A stretch of 64,000 bases of DNA from Calothrix sp. FI2-JRJ7 (GTDB taxonomy: Bacteria; Cyanobacteriota; Cyanobacteriia; Cyanobacteriales; Nostocaceae). The DNA lies in the NCBI GenBank assembly GCA_019359675.1, contig JAHHGX010000076.1, forward strand, positions 1 through 64,000. The letters run 5' to 3'. The position numbers were made by a program, and so were the translations under genes. This document shows positions 35,727 through 43,924 of this stretch, in pieces (position 1 is the first letter of the stretch; the number at the start of each line of letters is the position of its first letter). The notes below the pieces were generated by a model. That model was not told where the DNA came from. It made no database searches and was given only the letters and a program-made list of their open reading frames with translations.

Positions 35727-35942
35727 ATGAATGCAACAGAAGCTAGCCTCAGAAATGAAGTCAGACAGCTTGCTGAGGAAGCTTTTCATCGCAAGCTGAT
35801 TTCCGGATATGGTGATGGTCCAGATGTATCGGAGTATCAAATTGTTATTGAGGGAAAACCAAGACATCTGACATTAGAACATGCCAAGTCATTTTTAAAC
35901 GCTTTATTAGAAGGTAATGGGGATGCTGAGGAATTAATGTGA
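35727..35942 (+). CDS. Small acidic protein between CphA-like gene and cphB
   Basis: A 71-residue protein, LRNEVRQLAEEAFHRKLISG then YQIVIEGKPRHLTLEHAKSF. It looks like a conserved cyanobacterial small protein with an alpha-beta pattern; I cannot name a family. There is no strong ribosome binding site. It reads in the same direction as cphB. Confidence 0.55.
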   Translation: MNATEASLRNEVRQLAEEAFHRKLISGYGDGPDVSEYQIVIEGKPRHLTLEHAKSFLNALLEGNGDAEELM

Positions 35943-36173
35943 TAAAATTCATAAAATTTAATTAGATAAGTGAAACCCGGTAATTTAAAACCCGGGTTTC
36001 CTGTTTGTATGAACCTGTTTGTATGAAATTTAATCAAATAATGTGCCGTTGGAATGAGATCAAAATATCATCAATCTGTGACAATGTAATAGTAAGGCGC
36101 CAAAGTGTAGTCGTCAACCAAAGTTTTTAACAACTTTATTAAGCATTATCAATATTTATCAGGAGGCAATGCT

Positions 36174-37028
36174 GTGGCAAACGAAATTCAACGTCAACTA
36201 GTCATTATTGGAGGAGCAGAGGATAAGGAAGGAGATTGTATTATTCTTCGCGAATTTGTGCGGCGTGCTGGAGGTACAAAAGCTAAAATTGTCATTATGA
36301 CCGCAGCTACAGAGTTACCAAGAGAAGTTGGCGAAAATTATATTCGTATTTTTGAACGTCTTGGCGCCGAACAAGCTCGCATTATTGATACTGAAACGCG
36401 CGAAGATGCTTCTTCATCTACTGCATTAAAAGCTGTTGAAGAAGCTACAGGTGTATTTTTCACAGGTGGTGACCAAGCACGTATTACTAGCATTCTTAAA
36501 GATACCGACATTGATGCTGCAATTCATAAACGTTATGCCGAAGGAATAGTAGTAGGAGGAACGAGTGCAGGAGCGGCGGTAATGCCTGATATAATGATTG
36601 TTGAGGGAGACTCAGAAACTAATCCTCGCATCAATATTGTAGACCTTGGCCCCGGTATGGGATTTTTGCCTGGTATTGTAATTGACCAGCACTTCTCACA
36701 ACGCGGTCGTTTAGGGCGCCTAATATCAGCACTTGCCCAACAACCAGCAGTATTAGGTTTTGGTATCGATGAAAATACCGCAATGGTAATAACAGGTGAC
36801 GTAATGGAAGTAGTAGGTGAAGGTGTTATCACCGTAGTGGATGAAAACGAATTAGTCCACAATAACGTAGATGAAGTACTTCGCGATGAACCTCTAGCAT
36901 TTTGCGGCGCCCGTCTTCATATATTACCGCACGGTTATAAATTTGACCTCAAAACTCACAAGCCAATTTTAGATGGTCGTTCTGTCGTAAATAACGAAGG
37001 TAATGAATTAGCTGCCAGTGTAAATTAA
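36174..37028 (+). CDS. cphB: Cyanophycinase
   Basis: Cyanophycinase cleaves the Asp-Arg storage polymer cyanophycin to beta-Asp-Arg dipeptides. The 284-residue serine peptidase (S51 type) shows the nucleophile Ser in GGTSAGAAVM, the N-terminal GGAEDK loop, FFTGGDQARI, and VIDQHFSQRGRLGRL with the catalytic His. The start (GTG at 36174) follows AGGAGGCAATGCT, a strong ribosome binding site. The usual partner cphA1 does not follow; a GH13 gene does. Confidence 0.94.
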   Translation: MANEIQRQLVIIGGAEDKEGDCIILREFVRRAGGTKAKIVIMTAATELPREVGENYIRIFERLGAEQARIIDTETREDASSSTALKAVEEATGVFFTGGDQARITSILKDTDIDAAIHKRYAEGIVVGGTSAGAAVMPDIMIVEGDSETNPRINIVDLGPGMGFLPGIVIDQHFSQRGRLGRLISALAQQPAVLGFGIDENTAMVITGDVMEVVGEGVITVVDENELVHNNVDEVLRDEPLAFCGARLHILPHGYKFDLKTHKPILDGRSVVNNEGNELAASVN

Positions 37029-37070
37029 ATAAATTATAAATACTAAAAAGTTTAGTAGATGCATCAACTG

Positions 37071-37100
37071 GAGAAGTAATTAATTTACTTCTCTTTTTTT
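37071..37100 (+). terminator. Rho-independent terminator after cphB
   Basis: GAGAAGTAA pairs with TTACTTCTC across a short AT loop, followed by a run of seven T. It lies 40-70 bases after the cphB stop. Confidence 0.75.
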
Positions 37101-37229
37101 ATGTAGGTTGGCTGGAGGAACGGAATCCAACATTAATTAACATATTATTAGCACATCTATCGCTAGCAGGAATCGCATTGTAAGCAATTCAACGAATATA
37201 TATAAATATTTACACTCATATTAAGATAC

Positions 37230-38921
37230 ATGGCAAGCTCAATCGAATTCAGTCTTTTCGCTCCTCGCATCAATGGGGCAGCTTTAATTGGGTCTTTTTC
37301 TGAATGGAAAGAAACACCCATGCAAAAAGGAGAAGATGGTTATTTCAGGGTTAAAGTAAATATAGAAGACGGTACTTATCAATATAAATTTCGAGTTCAA
37401 ACCAAAAGTCCAAACTTTAAACCAGATGAATGGATTGATGTTATTGACCCTTACGCTACAGATGTTGATGATGAGCGTACCGTCGGTATAGTAAAAATTA
37501 AAGACGGTGAAAGAATTGTAGATACTTATGTTTGGCAGTACGATGACCAACCGTTACCTGAAAATCATGAGTTAGTAGTATATGAAATGCACGTCGCAGA
37601 TTTTACAGGTGGAGAAGTTGACGAGCATAGACGTGGTAAATATGTAGATGCCATCGAAAAATTAGATTACCTTAAAGAACTTGGTATTAATGCAATTGAG
37701 TTAATGCCAGTAAATGAGTACCCTGGTGATTATAGTTGGGGTTATAAAATACGTCACTTTTTCGCGACTGAATCAAGTTATGGTTCTACAGAAGATTTAA
37801 AACGGTTCATTGATGAGTGTCACAAACGTGGTATTCGTGTATTAATGGATGGAATTTATAACCATACCGATGAAGAATGTCCATTAATGTTAATCGACCG
37901 TAATTACTGGTATTACGAACACATGCACTATCCAGAAGACCCTGATAACTACTGGGGTCCAGAGTTTAATTACAGTAATTACGATGAAAAGTTAGATGTC
38001 AAGCCAGCATGGAAATATGTTGGTGATATCGTAAAATATTGGGTAGAAGAATATCATATAGATGGAATTCGCTATGATGCAGCGCGACAGTTAGCTGACT
38101 TTGAATTTTTGAATTGGTTAGCCACTCAAGCTAAGAAAAATTATACAGTTCAGGGGGCGCCGAAACCGTTTTATAATATTGCCGAACATATTCCTGATAC
38201 AAGTGATGTTACAAAACCAAATGGTCCATTAGATGCGTGCTGGCATGAAAGTTTTCGTTATTTTGCCGTACCTGCTATTTGTGGTGAAGAGTTTGATTTA
38301 GAAAATCTCAAACAAGTGTTAGACCCTAGAAGACAAGGGTATGATAGCACAGTGAACGTCATAAATTATTTGGCAACCCACGACCGAGAACATCTTTTTC
38401 GGGAATTAGGGGATAGAGGCATTTTTGATGAAGCAGCATTTACACGTGCCAAGTTAGCAGCAGTGTTATTAATAACGGCAATGGGTGTGCCAATGCTGTG
38501 GATGGGAGAAGAGTTTGGAGAACACAAGCGTAAGAGTCAAACTGTTACCCAACCCAAAAAGATAGCTTGGGCATTATTAGAACGCCAGGAAAACAAAGAT
38601 TTATTTGAATACTACAAAAAATTGATTCACTTGCGAGTCAATAATCCGGCTTTACAATCTGACAATATCGAATTCTTCCATGAAAATCCTGATGCAAAAG
38701 TACTCGCTTTTGTACGTTGGAATGACCAGGGAGGGCGCCTGGTAGTAATACTCAATTTTTCAGACCAAAACTTTAGCGAGTATAAAATTACTCACTTCCC
38801 CGATGCTGGTACATGGCAAGATTTTATGGAAGATTGCAATGTTGAAGCAAGTTCTGAAGAAAATCAAAATTTTTTAATAACAGAGTTAAAGCCATACGAA
38901 GCAAAAGTTTTCATTAATTAA
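37230..38921 (+). CDS. CBM48-GH13 alpha-amylase family enzyme, paralogue 2
   Basis: A 563-residue paralogue of the 31713 gene with the same layout: N-terminal CBM48-like domain (GAALIGSFSEWKETPMQKGE), then a GH13 barrel with DGIYNH, GIRYDAARQ (nucleophile), NIAEHIP (acid/base) and a C-terminal beta domain. In region IV the Asn of NHD is replaced: LATHDREH. The two paralogues bracket the cyanophycin-type genes. It is expected to act on cytoplasmic alpha-glucan; specificity is unknown. Confidence 0.87.
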   Translation: MASSIEFSLFAPRINGAALIGSFSEWKETPMQKGEDGYFRVKVNIEDGTYQYKFRVQTKSPNFKPDEWIDVIDPYATDVDDERTVGIVKIKDGERIVDTYVWQYDDQPLPENHELVVYEMHVADFTGGEVDEHRRGKYVDAIEKLDYLKELGINAIELMPVNEYPGDYSWGYKIRHFFATESSYGSTEDLKRFIDECHKRGIRVLMDGIYNHTDEECPLMLIDRNYWYYEHMHYPEDPDNYWGPEFNYSNYDEKLDVKPAWKYVGDIVKYWVEEYHIDGIRYDAARQLADFEFLNWLATQAKKNYTVQGAPKPFYNIAEHIPDTSDVTKPNGPLDACWHESFRYFAVPAICGEEFDLENLKQVLDPRRQGYDSTVNVINYLATHDREHLFRELGDRGIFDEAAFTRAKLAAVLLITAMGVPMLWMGEEFGEHKRKSQTVTQPKKIAWALLERQENKDLFEYYKKLIHLRVNNPALQSDNIEFFHENPDAKVLAFVRWNDQGGRLVVILNFSDQNFSEYKITHFPDAGTWQDFMEDCNVEASSEENQNFLITELKPYEAKVFIN

Positions 38922-39383
38922 CTTCGACATCTTGTAGCACAGGGCGGAAAGCCTGTGCAGTGCATAATAACCAGCAGCAATATTTAACTCAAGATTATAT
39001 TAAATAAAATTGCAAATTCACTACTCAAAAATCATTGGTACCGCTTCATACTTACAATGGTACGGCGAATGGTACGAAAAAACGAGTTCGTACCATTTTT
39101 TTCACAGTTTCGTACCAACTTTTAAGGTACGAAACACAAAGATCATGGTACCAATTTAGGCATGGTAAAGCAGAAAAGTACGTTTTTTCGTTGTAACTTA
39201 TGAACAATATACTTGCTGGATGATAAATTTAGGTTAACACCTGGCAACAGATGTGACGGATGTAACGGATAAATTTGTTGTCGGCGCCGATTTTTGGCTT
39301 TGTTTTTCCCGAAGCCAATACATTGTGATAATATTAGAAACTGCTGCATTAGCTAAAAACTGTCAATTTAAAAATATTCAATC
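38922..39383. promoter_or_regulatory. Intergenic region with GGTACGAA hairpins upstream of rpsO
   Basis: GCACAGG ... CCTGTGC forms a hairpin at 38936-38958. At 39039-39165 the motif GGTAC(GAA) or its complement recurs at least seven times. One pair, ATGGTACGAA with TTCGTACCAT, is followed by seven T (39078-39105), a terminator-like shape. A third GGATGTAAC-type array is at 39243-39275. An S15-binding leader is possible nearer rpsO, but I see no clear S15 pseudoknot. Confidence 0.5.
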
Positions 39384-39653
39384 ATGGCTCTGACGCAACA
39401 GCGAAAACAAGAAATCATTACACAGTACCAAGTACACGAAACCGATACTGGGTCTTCTGATGTTCAAGTAGCAATGCTGACAGCACGCATTATGCGTCTA
39501 TCAGAACACTTGCAAGGTAATAAAAAAGACCATTCCTCCCGTCGTGGTTTGTTGAAGTTAATCGGTCAACGCAAGCGCCTTCTATCATATATCATGCAAG
39601 AAGACCGCGAACGTTACCAAGCTTTAATTGCTCGCCTGGGTATCCGTGGATAG
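39384..39653 (+). CDS. rpsO: 30S ribosomal protein S15
   Basis: The 89-residue protein carries the S15 signature blocks [16 protein letters not shown] and [20 protein letters not shown]. It binds 16S rRNA at the three-way junction in the platform. It is probably cotranscribed with the PAM68 gene 18 bp downstream. Confidence 0.97.
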   Translation: MALTQQRKQEIITQYQVHETDTGSSDVQVAMLTARIMRLSEHLQGNKKDHSSRRGLLKLIGQRKRLLSYIMQEDRERYQALIARLGIRG

Positions 39654-39671
39654 AGTATAAAATGAACGCCT

Positions 39672-40157
39672 ATGAGTGCCGAATCAGAACGTAACAACTT
39701 GCCATTTGAACCGAAAAGCAAACCAAAGAAAGCTAACAAAAAAGCAAGTGGACAGAAAGAACAACCTGTTAAACAAGCTGTTGTAAAGCAATCTGAGAAA
39801 AAAGAAAATAGAAAAGCTCCTTATAAAAAAGAGGAGATGGCTATTCCAAAAGTAGTTAGTGACCGAATGGTCAAGCGTGTAGCGGCATTTTCTGGTATTC
39901 CCACATTTTTGGGTATTGCCAGTTTAGTTGTTAGCTACTTGCTTTCTGCATACGCTCATATCAAACTGCCCCCCATCGCGGTTTTGTTGGTCAATATGGG
40001 CTTATTTGGTCTGGGAGTGTTGGGTATTACCTATGGTGTTCTTTCAGCTTCGTGGGACACCGAACAACCTGGAACTTTATTTGGGTTTAGCGAATTTAGT
40101 ACCAACTGGGGACGAATGGTGGAGGGTTGGCGCGCAACTAGGCAAAAAAAGGTGTAA
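39672..40157 (+). CDS. PAM68 family photosystem assembly protein
   Basis: The 161-residue protein has a Lys-rich disordered N-terminus (residues 1-55), then AIPKVVSDRMVKRVAAFSGI, two membrane helices at about 77-97 and 103-125, and SWDTEQPGTLFGFSEFSTNW. This matches PAM68, which helps insert chlorophyll into CP47 during photosystem II assembly. It sits directly after rpsO in the same direction. Confidence 0.88.
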   Translation: MSAESERNNLPFEPKSKPKKANKKASGQKEQPVKQAVVKQSEKKENRKAPYKKEEMAIPKVVSDRMVKRVAAFSGIPTFLGIASLVVSYLLSAYAHIKLPPIAVLLVNMGLFGLGVLGITYGVLSASWDTEQPGTLFGFSEFSTNWGRMVEGWRATRQKKV

Positions 40158-40163
40158 TTACAT

Positions 40164-40302
40164 AGTGCTGAGTGCTGAGTAGTAGAGACGTGATTAATCA
40201 CGTCTCTACAATAATTTTCGATAAATATAAAATCCTAGAAACCGGGTTTCCTCGTTGAAATCTGTTATGACAATGACAATTTTCCGTAGAAACCCGGTTT
40301 CT
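40164..40302. repeat. TGCTGAG units, GTAGAGAC hairpin and AGAAACCCGG palindromes
   Basis: TGCTGAG units (40164-40180) are followed directly by GTAGAGACGTGAT pairing with ATCACGTCTCTAC (40182-40209). Two AGAAACCGGGTTTC-type palindromes follow at 40236-40250 and 40287-40302. The first two are in the same order as inside the M16 gene. Confidence 0.8.
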
Positions 40303-40336
40303 TAGTAAAAAATTTATTAAATCAGGGAAAATAACC

Positions 40337-41395
40337 ATGATTGTAGTTATGAAAATAGGTTCCCCAGAAGCAGAAATAAACCGCATTAATGAGGAACTAA
40401 CGACTTGGGGACTGACACCGGAAAAAATTGTTGGTAAACACAAAATTGTAATTGGTTTGGTTGGTGAAACTGTTGAGTTAGACCCTTTACAAATACAAGA
40501 AGTCAGTCCTTGGATAGAACAGGTGTTGCGGGTTGAGCAACCTTATAAACGTGCGAGTCGGGAATATCGTCACGGTGAGGCATCAGAAGTAATAGTTAAT
40601 ACTCCTGATGGCACCGTTATTATTGGTGAAAATCATCCAATATCGGTAGTTGCGGGGCCTTGTTCGGTTGAAAACGAGGAAATGATTATTGATGTGGCGT
40701 TACGTGTGAAAGCGGCAGGCGCCAAGTTTTTGCGTGGTGGTGCATACAAACCGAGAACATCGCCTTACGCTTTTCAAGGACATGGTGAAAGTGCGCTTGA
40801 ACTTTTGGCAGCAGCGCGTGCAGCGAGTGGGCTGGGAATTATTACTGAAGTGATGGATTCTGCTGACCTAGATAAAATTGTAGAGGTTGCCGATGTTATC
40901 CAAGTCGGCGCCCGTAACATGCAAAATTTTTCTCTGCTCAAAAAAGTTGGCGCCCAACCGAAGCCAGTATTATTGAAGCGAGGAATGGCGGCGACAATTG
41001 AAGATTGGTTGATGGCTGCTGAGTATATATTGGCAGCAGGAAATCCAAACGTAATTTTATGTGAACGTGGTATTCGGACTTTTGACCGTCAATATACCCG
41101 TAACACCCTTGATATATCGGTAGTACCTGTATTACGAAAGCTAACCCACCTGCCAATTATGATAGACCCTAGTCATGGTACAGGCTGGTCAGAATTTGTA
41201 CCTTCAATGGCAATGGCATCAATTGCAGCGGGTACAGATTCGTTAATGATAGAAGTTCACCCTAACCCTAAGAAAGCACTATCTGATGGGCCTCAATCGT
41301 TGACACCTGAAGCTTTCGACAGACTCATGCAAGAATTATCTGTTATTGGTAAAGCTGTTGGACGTTGGCGCCAACCTGTTGCTGCAACAGTCTAA
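40337..41395 (+). CDS. aroF: 3-deoxy-7-phosphoheptulonate synthase (DAHP synthase)
   Basis: The first step of the shikimate pathway, joining erythrose 4-phosphate and phosphoenolpyruvate. The 352-residue protein is of the type I-beta form. It has an N-terminal ferredoxin-like regulatory domain (residues 1-80) and the barrel with VVAGPCSVENEEM, GGAYKPRTSPYAFQG, LLKRGMAATIEDWL, CERGIRTFD and PIMIDPSHGTG. The N-terminal domain suggests feedback control by an aromatic amino acid. tyrA lies 4 kb downstream. Confidence 0.95.
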   Translation: MIVVMKIGSPEAEINRINEELTTWGLTPEKIVGKHKIVIGLVGETVELDPLQIQEVSPWIEQVLRVEQPYKRASREYRHGEASEVIVNTPDGTVIIGENHPISVVAGPCSVENEEMIIDVALRVKAAGAKFLRGGAYKPRTSPYAFQGHGESALELLAAARAASGLGIITEVMDSADLDKIVEVADVIQVGARNMQNFSLLKKVGAQPKPVLLKRGMAATIEDWLMAAEYILAAGNPNVILCERGIRTFDRQYTRNTLDISVVPVLRKLTHLPIMIDPSHGTGWSEFVPSMAMASIAAGTDSLMIEVHPNPKKALSDGPQSLTPEAFDRLMQELSVIGKAVGRWRQPVAATV

Positions 41396-41398
41396 AAA

Positions 41399-41474
41399 AG
41401 TGCTGAGTTGTGAAAAGTTATGAGTTATGAGTTATGAATTGAATTTGTAACTCCTAACTCCTAACTCCTAACTA
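41399..41474. repeat. TTATGAG and CTCCTAA heptamer repeats
   Basis: Tandem TTATGAG units (about 41419-41440) and CTCCTAA units (41450-41472) fill the gap between two convergent genes. The second array is the same as that near pilQ. Confidence 0.7.
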
Positions 41475-41481
41475 ATTATTA

Positions 41482-42369
41482 TCATCTTCTTCTGCTGCCG
41501 AAACCACCGGAACGAGGAACTCTCGCAGGTCTGCCGCTTCCGAAACCACTCGACGGATTTCTTCTTACTGAACTCGAATTACCAGATGGTCGTAAAGTAC
41601 TGCTACCAAAACCGGAACCTGTAGCACGACTACCAGTGTTAACTCGTGGTTGAGTTCTTACTGTTGGGTTATTCGGATAATTTCTTCGTAAGTTGCCTGT
41701 GGTACGGAACGCTGTGCGATTTCTTTCTGCCGCAGGAGGTGCGTTATAACGCGAGCGATAACTCGAAACTGCATCGCCATATGTACGACCGTAACCGCCG
41801 TAACCAGTAATTAAACCACCTGGTTGATACATAGGGGGTACGTAATACTGCGGTCTAAATAACAAGCTGCCAATTGCTTGACCAGCTATTGCACCCGCAA
41901 ACGGCGCCCAGAAACCACTTTGCTGACGAACAACGACAGTCTCTTGCTGTCCAGTTTGAGGATTAACGCGATTTTCGGTAACGTTATGAACGTATTCGAT
42001 TTTGAAATCCTCTGTCATGTATAAAGCAGGTTTGCCATTTTCGACTTTGAGGTAACTCTTCTTACCTTGCTTTATTTCGTCATCGGTCAAGCGTGCCATT
42101 TGTAAATTTTCGGTTCTATATGTTGGTGGTGTGCTGTTCAACAAAAACAGCGTGTACAGACCATCACCATCGTTGTAGCTTGCTTGTTGTACTTCGTATT
42201 GACCGTCTGCAAGGTTTGCCGAAACCTGAGAAACTGAGTTACCACTCTGGTTTCGAGCTTGTGGTGTTACCTGTGAACTAACTTGGTTAGCTCCACCACC
42301 ACAACCTACGGTTGTAACACACAACGACAGCGCCAAAACAACGACTGTAAATTTACGCAAAACTTTCAT
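41482..42369 (-). CDS. Lipoprotein with Gly/Arg/Ser-rich C-terminus
   Basis: The protein starts MKVLRKFTVVVLALSLCVTT with a lipobox ending at VGCGGG (Cys23). A soluble domain follows at about residues 50-140 (NLADGQYEVQQASYNDGDGL). The C-terminal 130 residues are rich in Gly, Ser, Arg and Pro and look disordered (SSTLRPSGNSSSVRRNPSSG). ATG 42369 is chosen for the signal peptide; longer starts would bury it. The function is unknown; it is probably an envelope protein. Confidence 0.65.
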   Translation of the reverse strand: MKVLRKFTVVVLALSLCVTTVGCGGGANQVSSQVTPQARNQSGNSVSQVSANLADGQYEVQQASYNDGDGLYTLFLLNSTPPTYRTENLQMARLTDDEIKQGKKSYLKVENGKPALYMTEDFKIEYVHNVTENRVNPQTGQQETVVVRQQSGFWAPFAGAIAGQAIGSLLFRPQYYVPPMYQPGGLITGYGGYGRTYGDAVSSYRSRYNAPPAAERNRTAFRTTGNLRRNYPNNPTVRTQPRVNTGSRATGSGFGSSTLRPSGNSSSVRRNPSSGFGSGRPARVPRSGGFGSRRR

Positions 42370-42618
42370 GATTACATTCAGGAGCATATTATAGTCATCC
42401 CATTTTGAGCTTAACAAAATTTTACATTCTTTATTCAGTGTGGGCTACCGAACAACGTTTTTAATTTAGAAACCAGGTTTCTCTTTCATTCTAAGAGCAT
42501 GAGTAGCAAAAAGAAGAGGGGGTTGGTTGTAGTATTTTTGCTACCTTTTTCTGGTTAAGGTAAAATTTTGCTGCCTATATCTATATATATAGATTTATAT
42601 AATTGCATAATTTAAAAT

Positions 42619-43294
42619 ATGTTAATTCCTCAATTAGAAAGATTTTTAACGGTAAAGTTAAGTGAAAATAAAAGACAAAATAGAATATATTTATTATTTT
42701 GGTTGATTTTAAGCTTGTGTTTTGCCGCTGTTTATATTGGTTTAGGAATACGGCAAGGTTTTAGTAGTGAGTATGTCATTGGAGATGATGCACGGGAATA
42801 TATATCTTGGATGTATCGTTATTTAAACCCAGAGTTATTCCCTAATGATTTAATTGCCGATTATTTTCAATCTGTTACACCAATTGGATATGGTGGAATT
42901 TATCGGTTGATGATGAGTTTAGGCGTTAATGCAATTGTACTGAGTAAAATTTTACCAATTGTATTAGGGTTAACTACGAAAGTATTATGCTCAGTTTAGT
43001 CAACGTATGAATGACTTGATTAATGCTCAATATAGTCAAGATATTAGCCAGGTGGTTAATTTTACAGATAAATACCGTGTTAAATATTGGCTTTTAGAGC
43101 GTAATGCTTTTGAGCCTGAATATATAAGTAAAAATACTTGGATTCAGCAGTATCAACCTGCTGCAAAAATAGCTGATTCTAAGCTTTTACAAGCAAGTGA
43201 TTTTGTTTTGCCTAAGTTGATAAAGTCTTGTAGTGTGGTTGAAAGTGGGAATTTGTTTTTGCTGGGGGCTGAGTGTATAAAAAAAGCTAGGTAG
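42619..43294 (+). pseudogene. Multi-membrane protein gene with internal deletion
   Basis: The first part (42619-42999) encodes a membrane protein N-terminus: a helix at about residues 25-45 and the motif YVIGDDAREYISWMYRYLNP. The second part (43007-43294) encodes a soluble tail, VNFTDKYRVKYWLLERNAFE. At the junction (about 42980) the second frame is already open (YYAQFSQRMNDL), so the two pieces are joined out of frame after loss of the middle. The original was probably a large polytopic protein of glycosyltransferase type; this is inferred from the layout. Confidence 0.6.
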
Positions 43295-43312
43295 GGTGGG
43301 CAATGCCCACCT
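43294..43312. repeat. GGTGGGCAATGCCCACC hairpin
   Basis: A short perfect stem between the broken membrane gene and a convergent DUF1517 gene, followed by a T-rich stretch. It could stop transcription. Confidence 0.55.
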
Positions 43313-43320
43313 TACGGTTT

Positions 43321-43902
43321 TTAGAGGGGAATTAGTTCGGGGTAATGTTGTAACAGTTGGTCGTTGGTAAGTTCATCACCGAACTGTGCGGGTGAGAAGT
43401 GTACTTGTGCGGCGCGGATTTTATTTTTGTAATGTAAGCTAATTAATGCTTTTAAACCTTCTTTTAATGCTTGGATATTGGATAAGTCGGTTTCAAGTTG
43501 AGGTACTTCTCCCTCAAAAGCAGCTGTTAGCATGACAACAACGTTGCGGGTAGCAGGCGCCGATAATGGTTCGTTGGTATTTGGCGAAGTATAATCAGGT
43601 TCACTTAGGTAGCGTTGAGCAGAGTCTGTAAATAGTTCGTTGACAAAATCTCCTGCTTCCCCTTCACTCCAAAATACATCACCTTCGTTAGCTGCGGATG
43701 TCCAATATTCATCGTATTGCAGCAAACTCTCGCAAACCCTTACTAGTCCTTCACTTACTGTTTGCATGTCGCCCTCGTTTTGCAAAACGAAGCGCGCGAC
43801 ATCGTTTAATGTACCTAATATTGGCGCCACTTCTGACCCAGCTAAATGTATAAACAAGCGGCAAACTACATAACGAGTCTTGCCCAGCATTCGGTTGAAC
43901 AT
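43321..43902 (-). CDS. DUF1517 family protein
   Basis: The protein (193 residues) ends with AAQVHFSPAQFGDELTNDQL then LQHYPELIPL and contains NVVVMLTAAFEGEVPQLETD. This fits the DUF1517 family shared by cyanobacteria and plastids. The family's role is unclear. I chose ATG 43902 with AGGAG at 43909-43913; the ATG at 43917 lacks a site. It follows the pentapeptide gene on the same strand by 22 bp. Confidence 0.75.
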   Translation of the reverse strand: MFNRMLGKTRYVVCRLFIHLAGSEVAPILGTLNDVARFVLQNEGDMQTVSEGLVRVCESLLQYDEYWTSAANEGDVFWSEGEAGDFVNELFTDSAQRYLSEPDYTSPNTNEPLSAPATRNVVVMLTAAFEGEVPQLETDLSNIQALKEGLKALISLHYKNKIRAAQVHFSPAQFGDELTNDQLLQHYPELIPL

Positions 43903-43924
43903 AAATACTCCTTTCAAAAACTAT

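Noticed and set aside
39078-39105. Considered as an rpsO autoregulatory S15-binding site
   Set aside because: It lies about 280 bp before the start codon and looks like a terminator; I could not draw the expected pseudoknot near the ribosome binding site.
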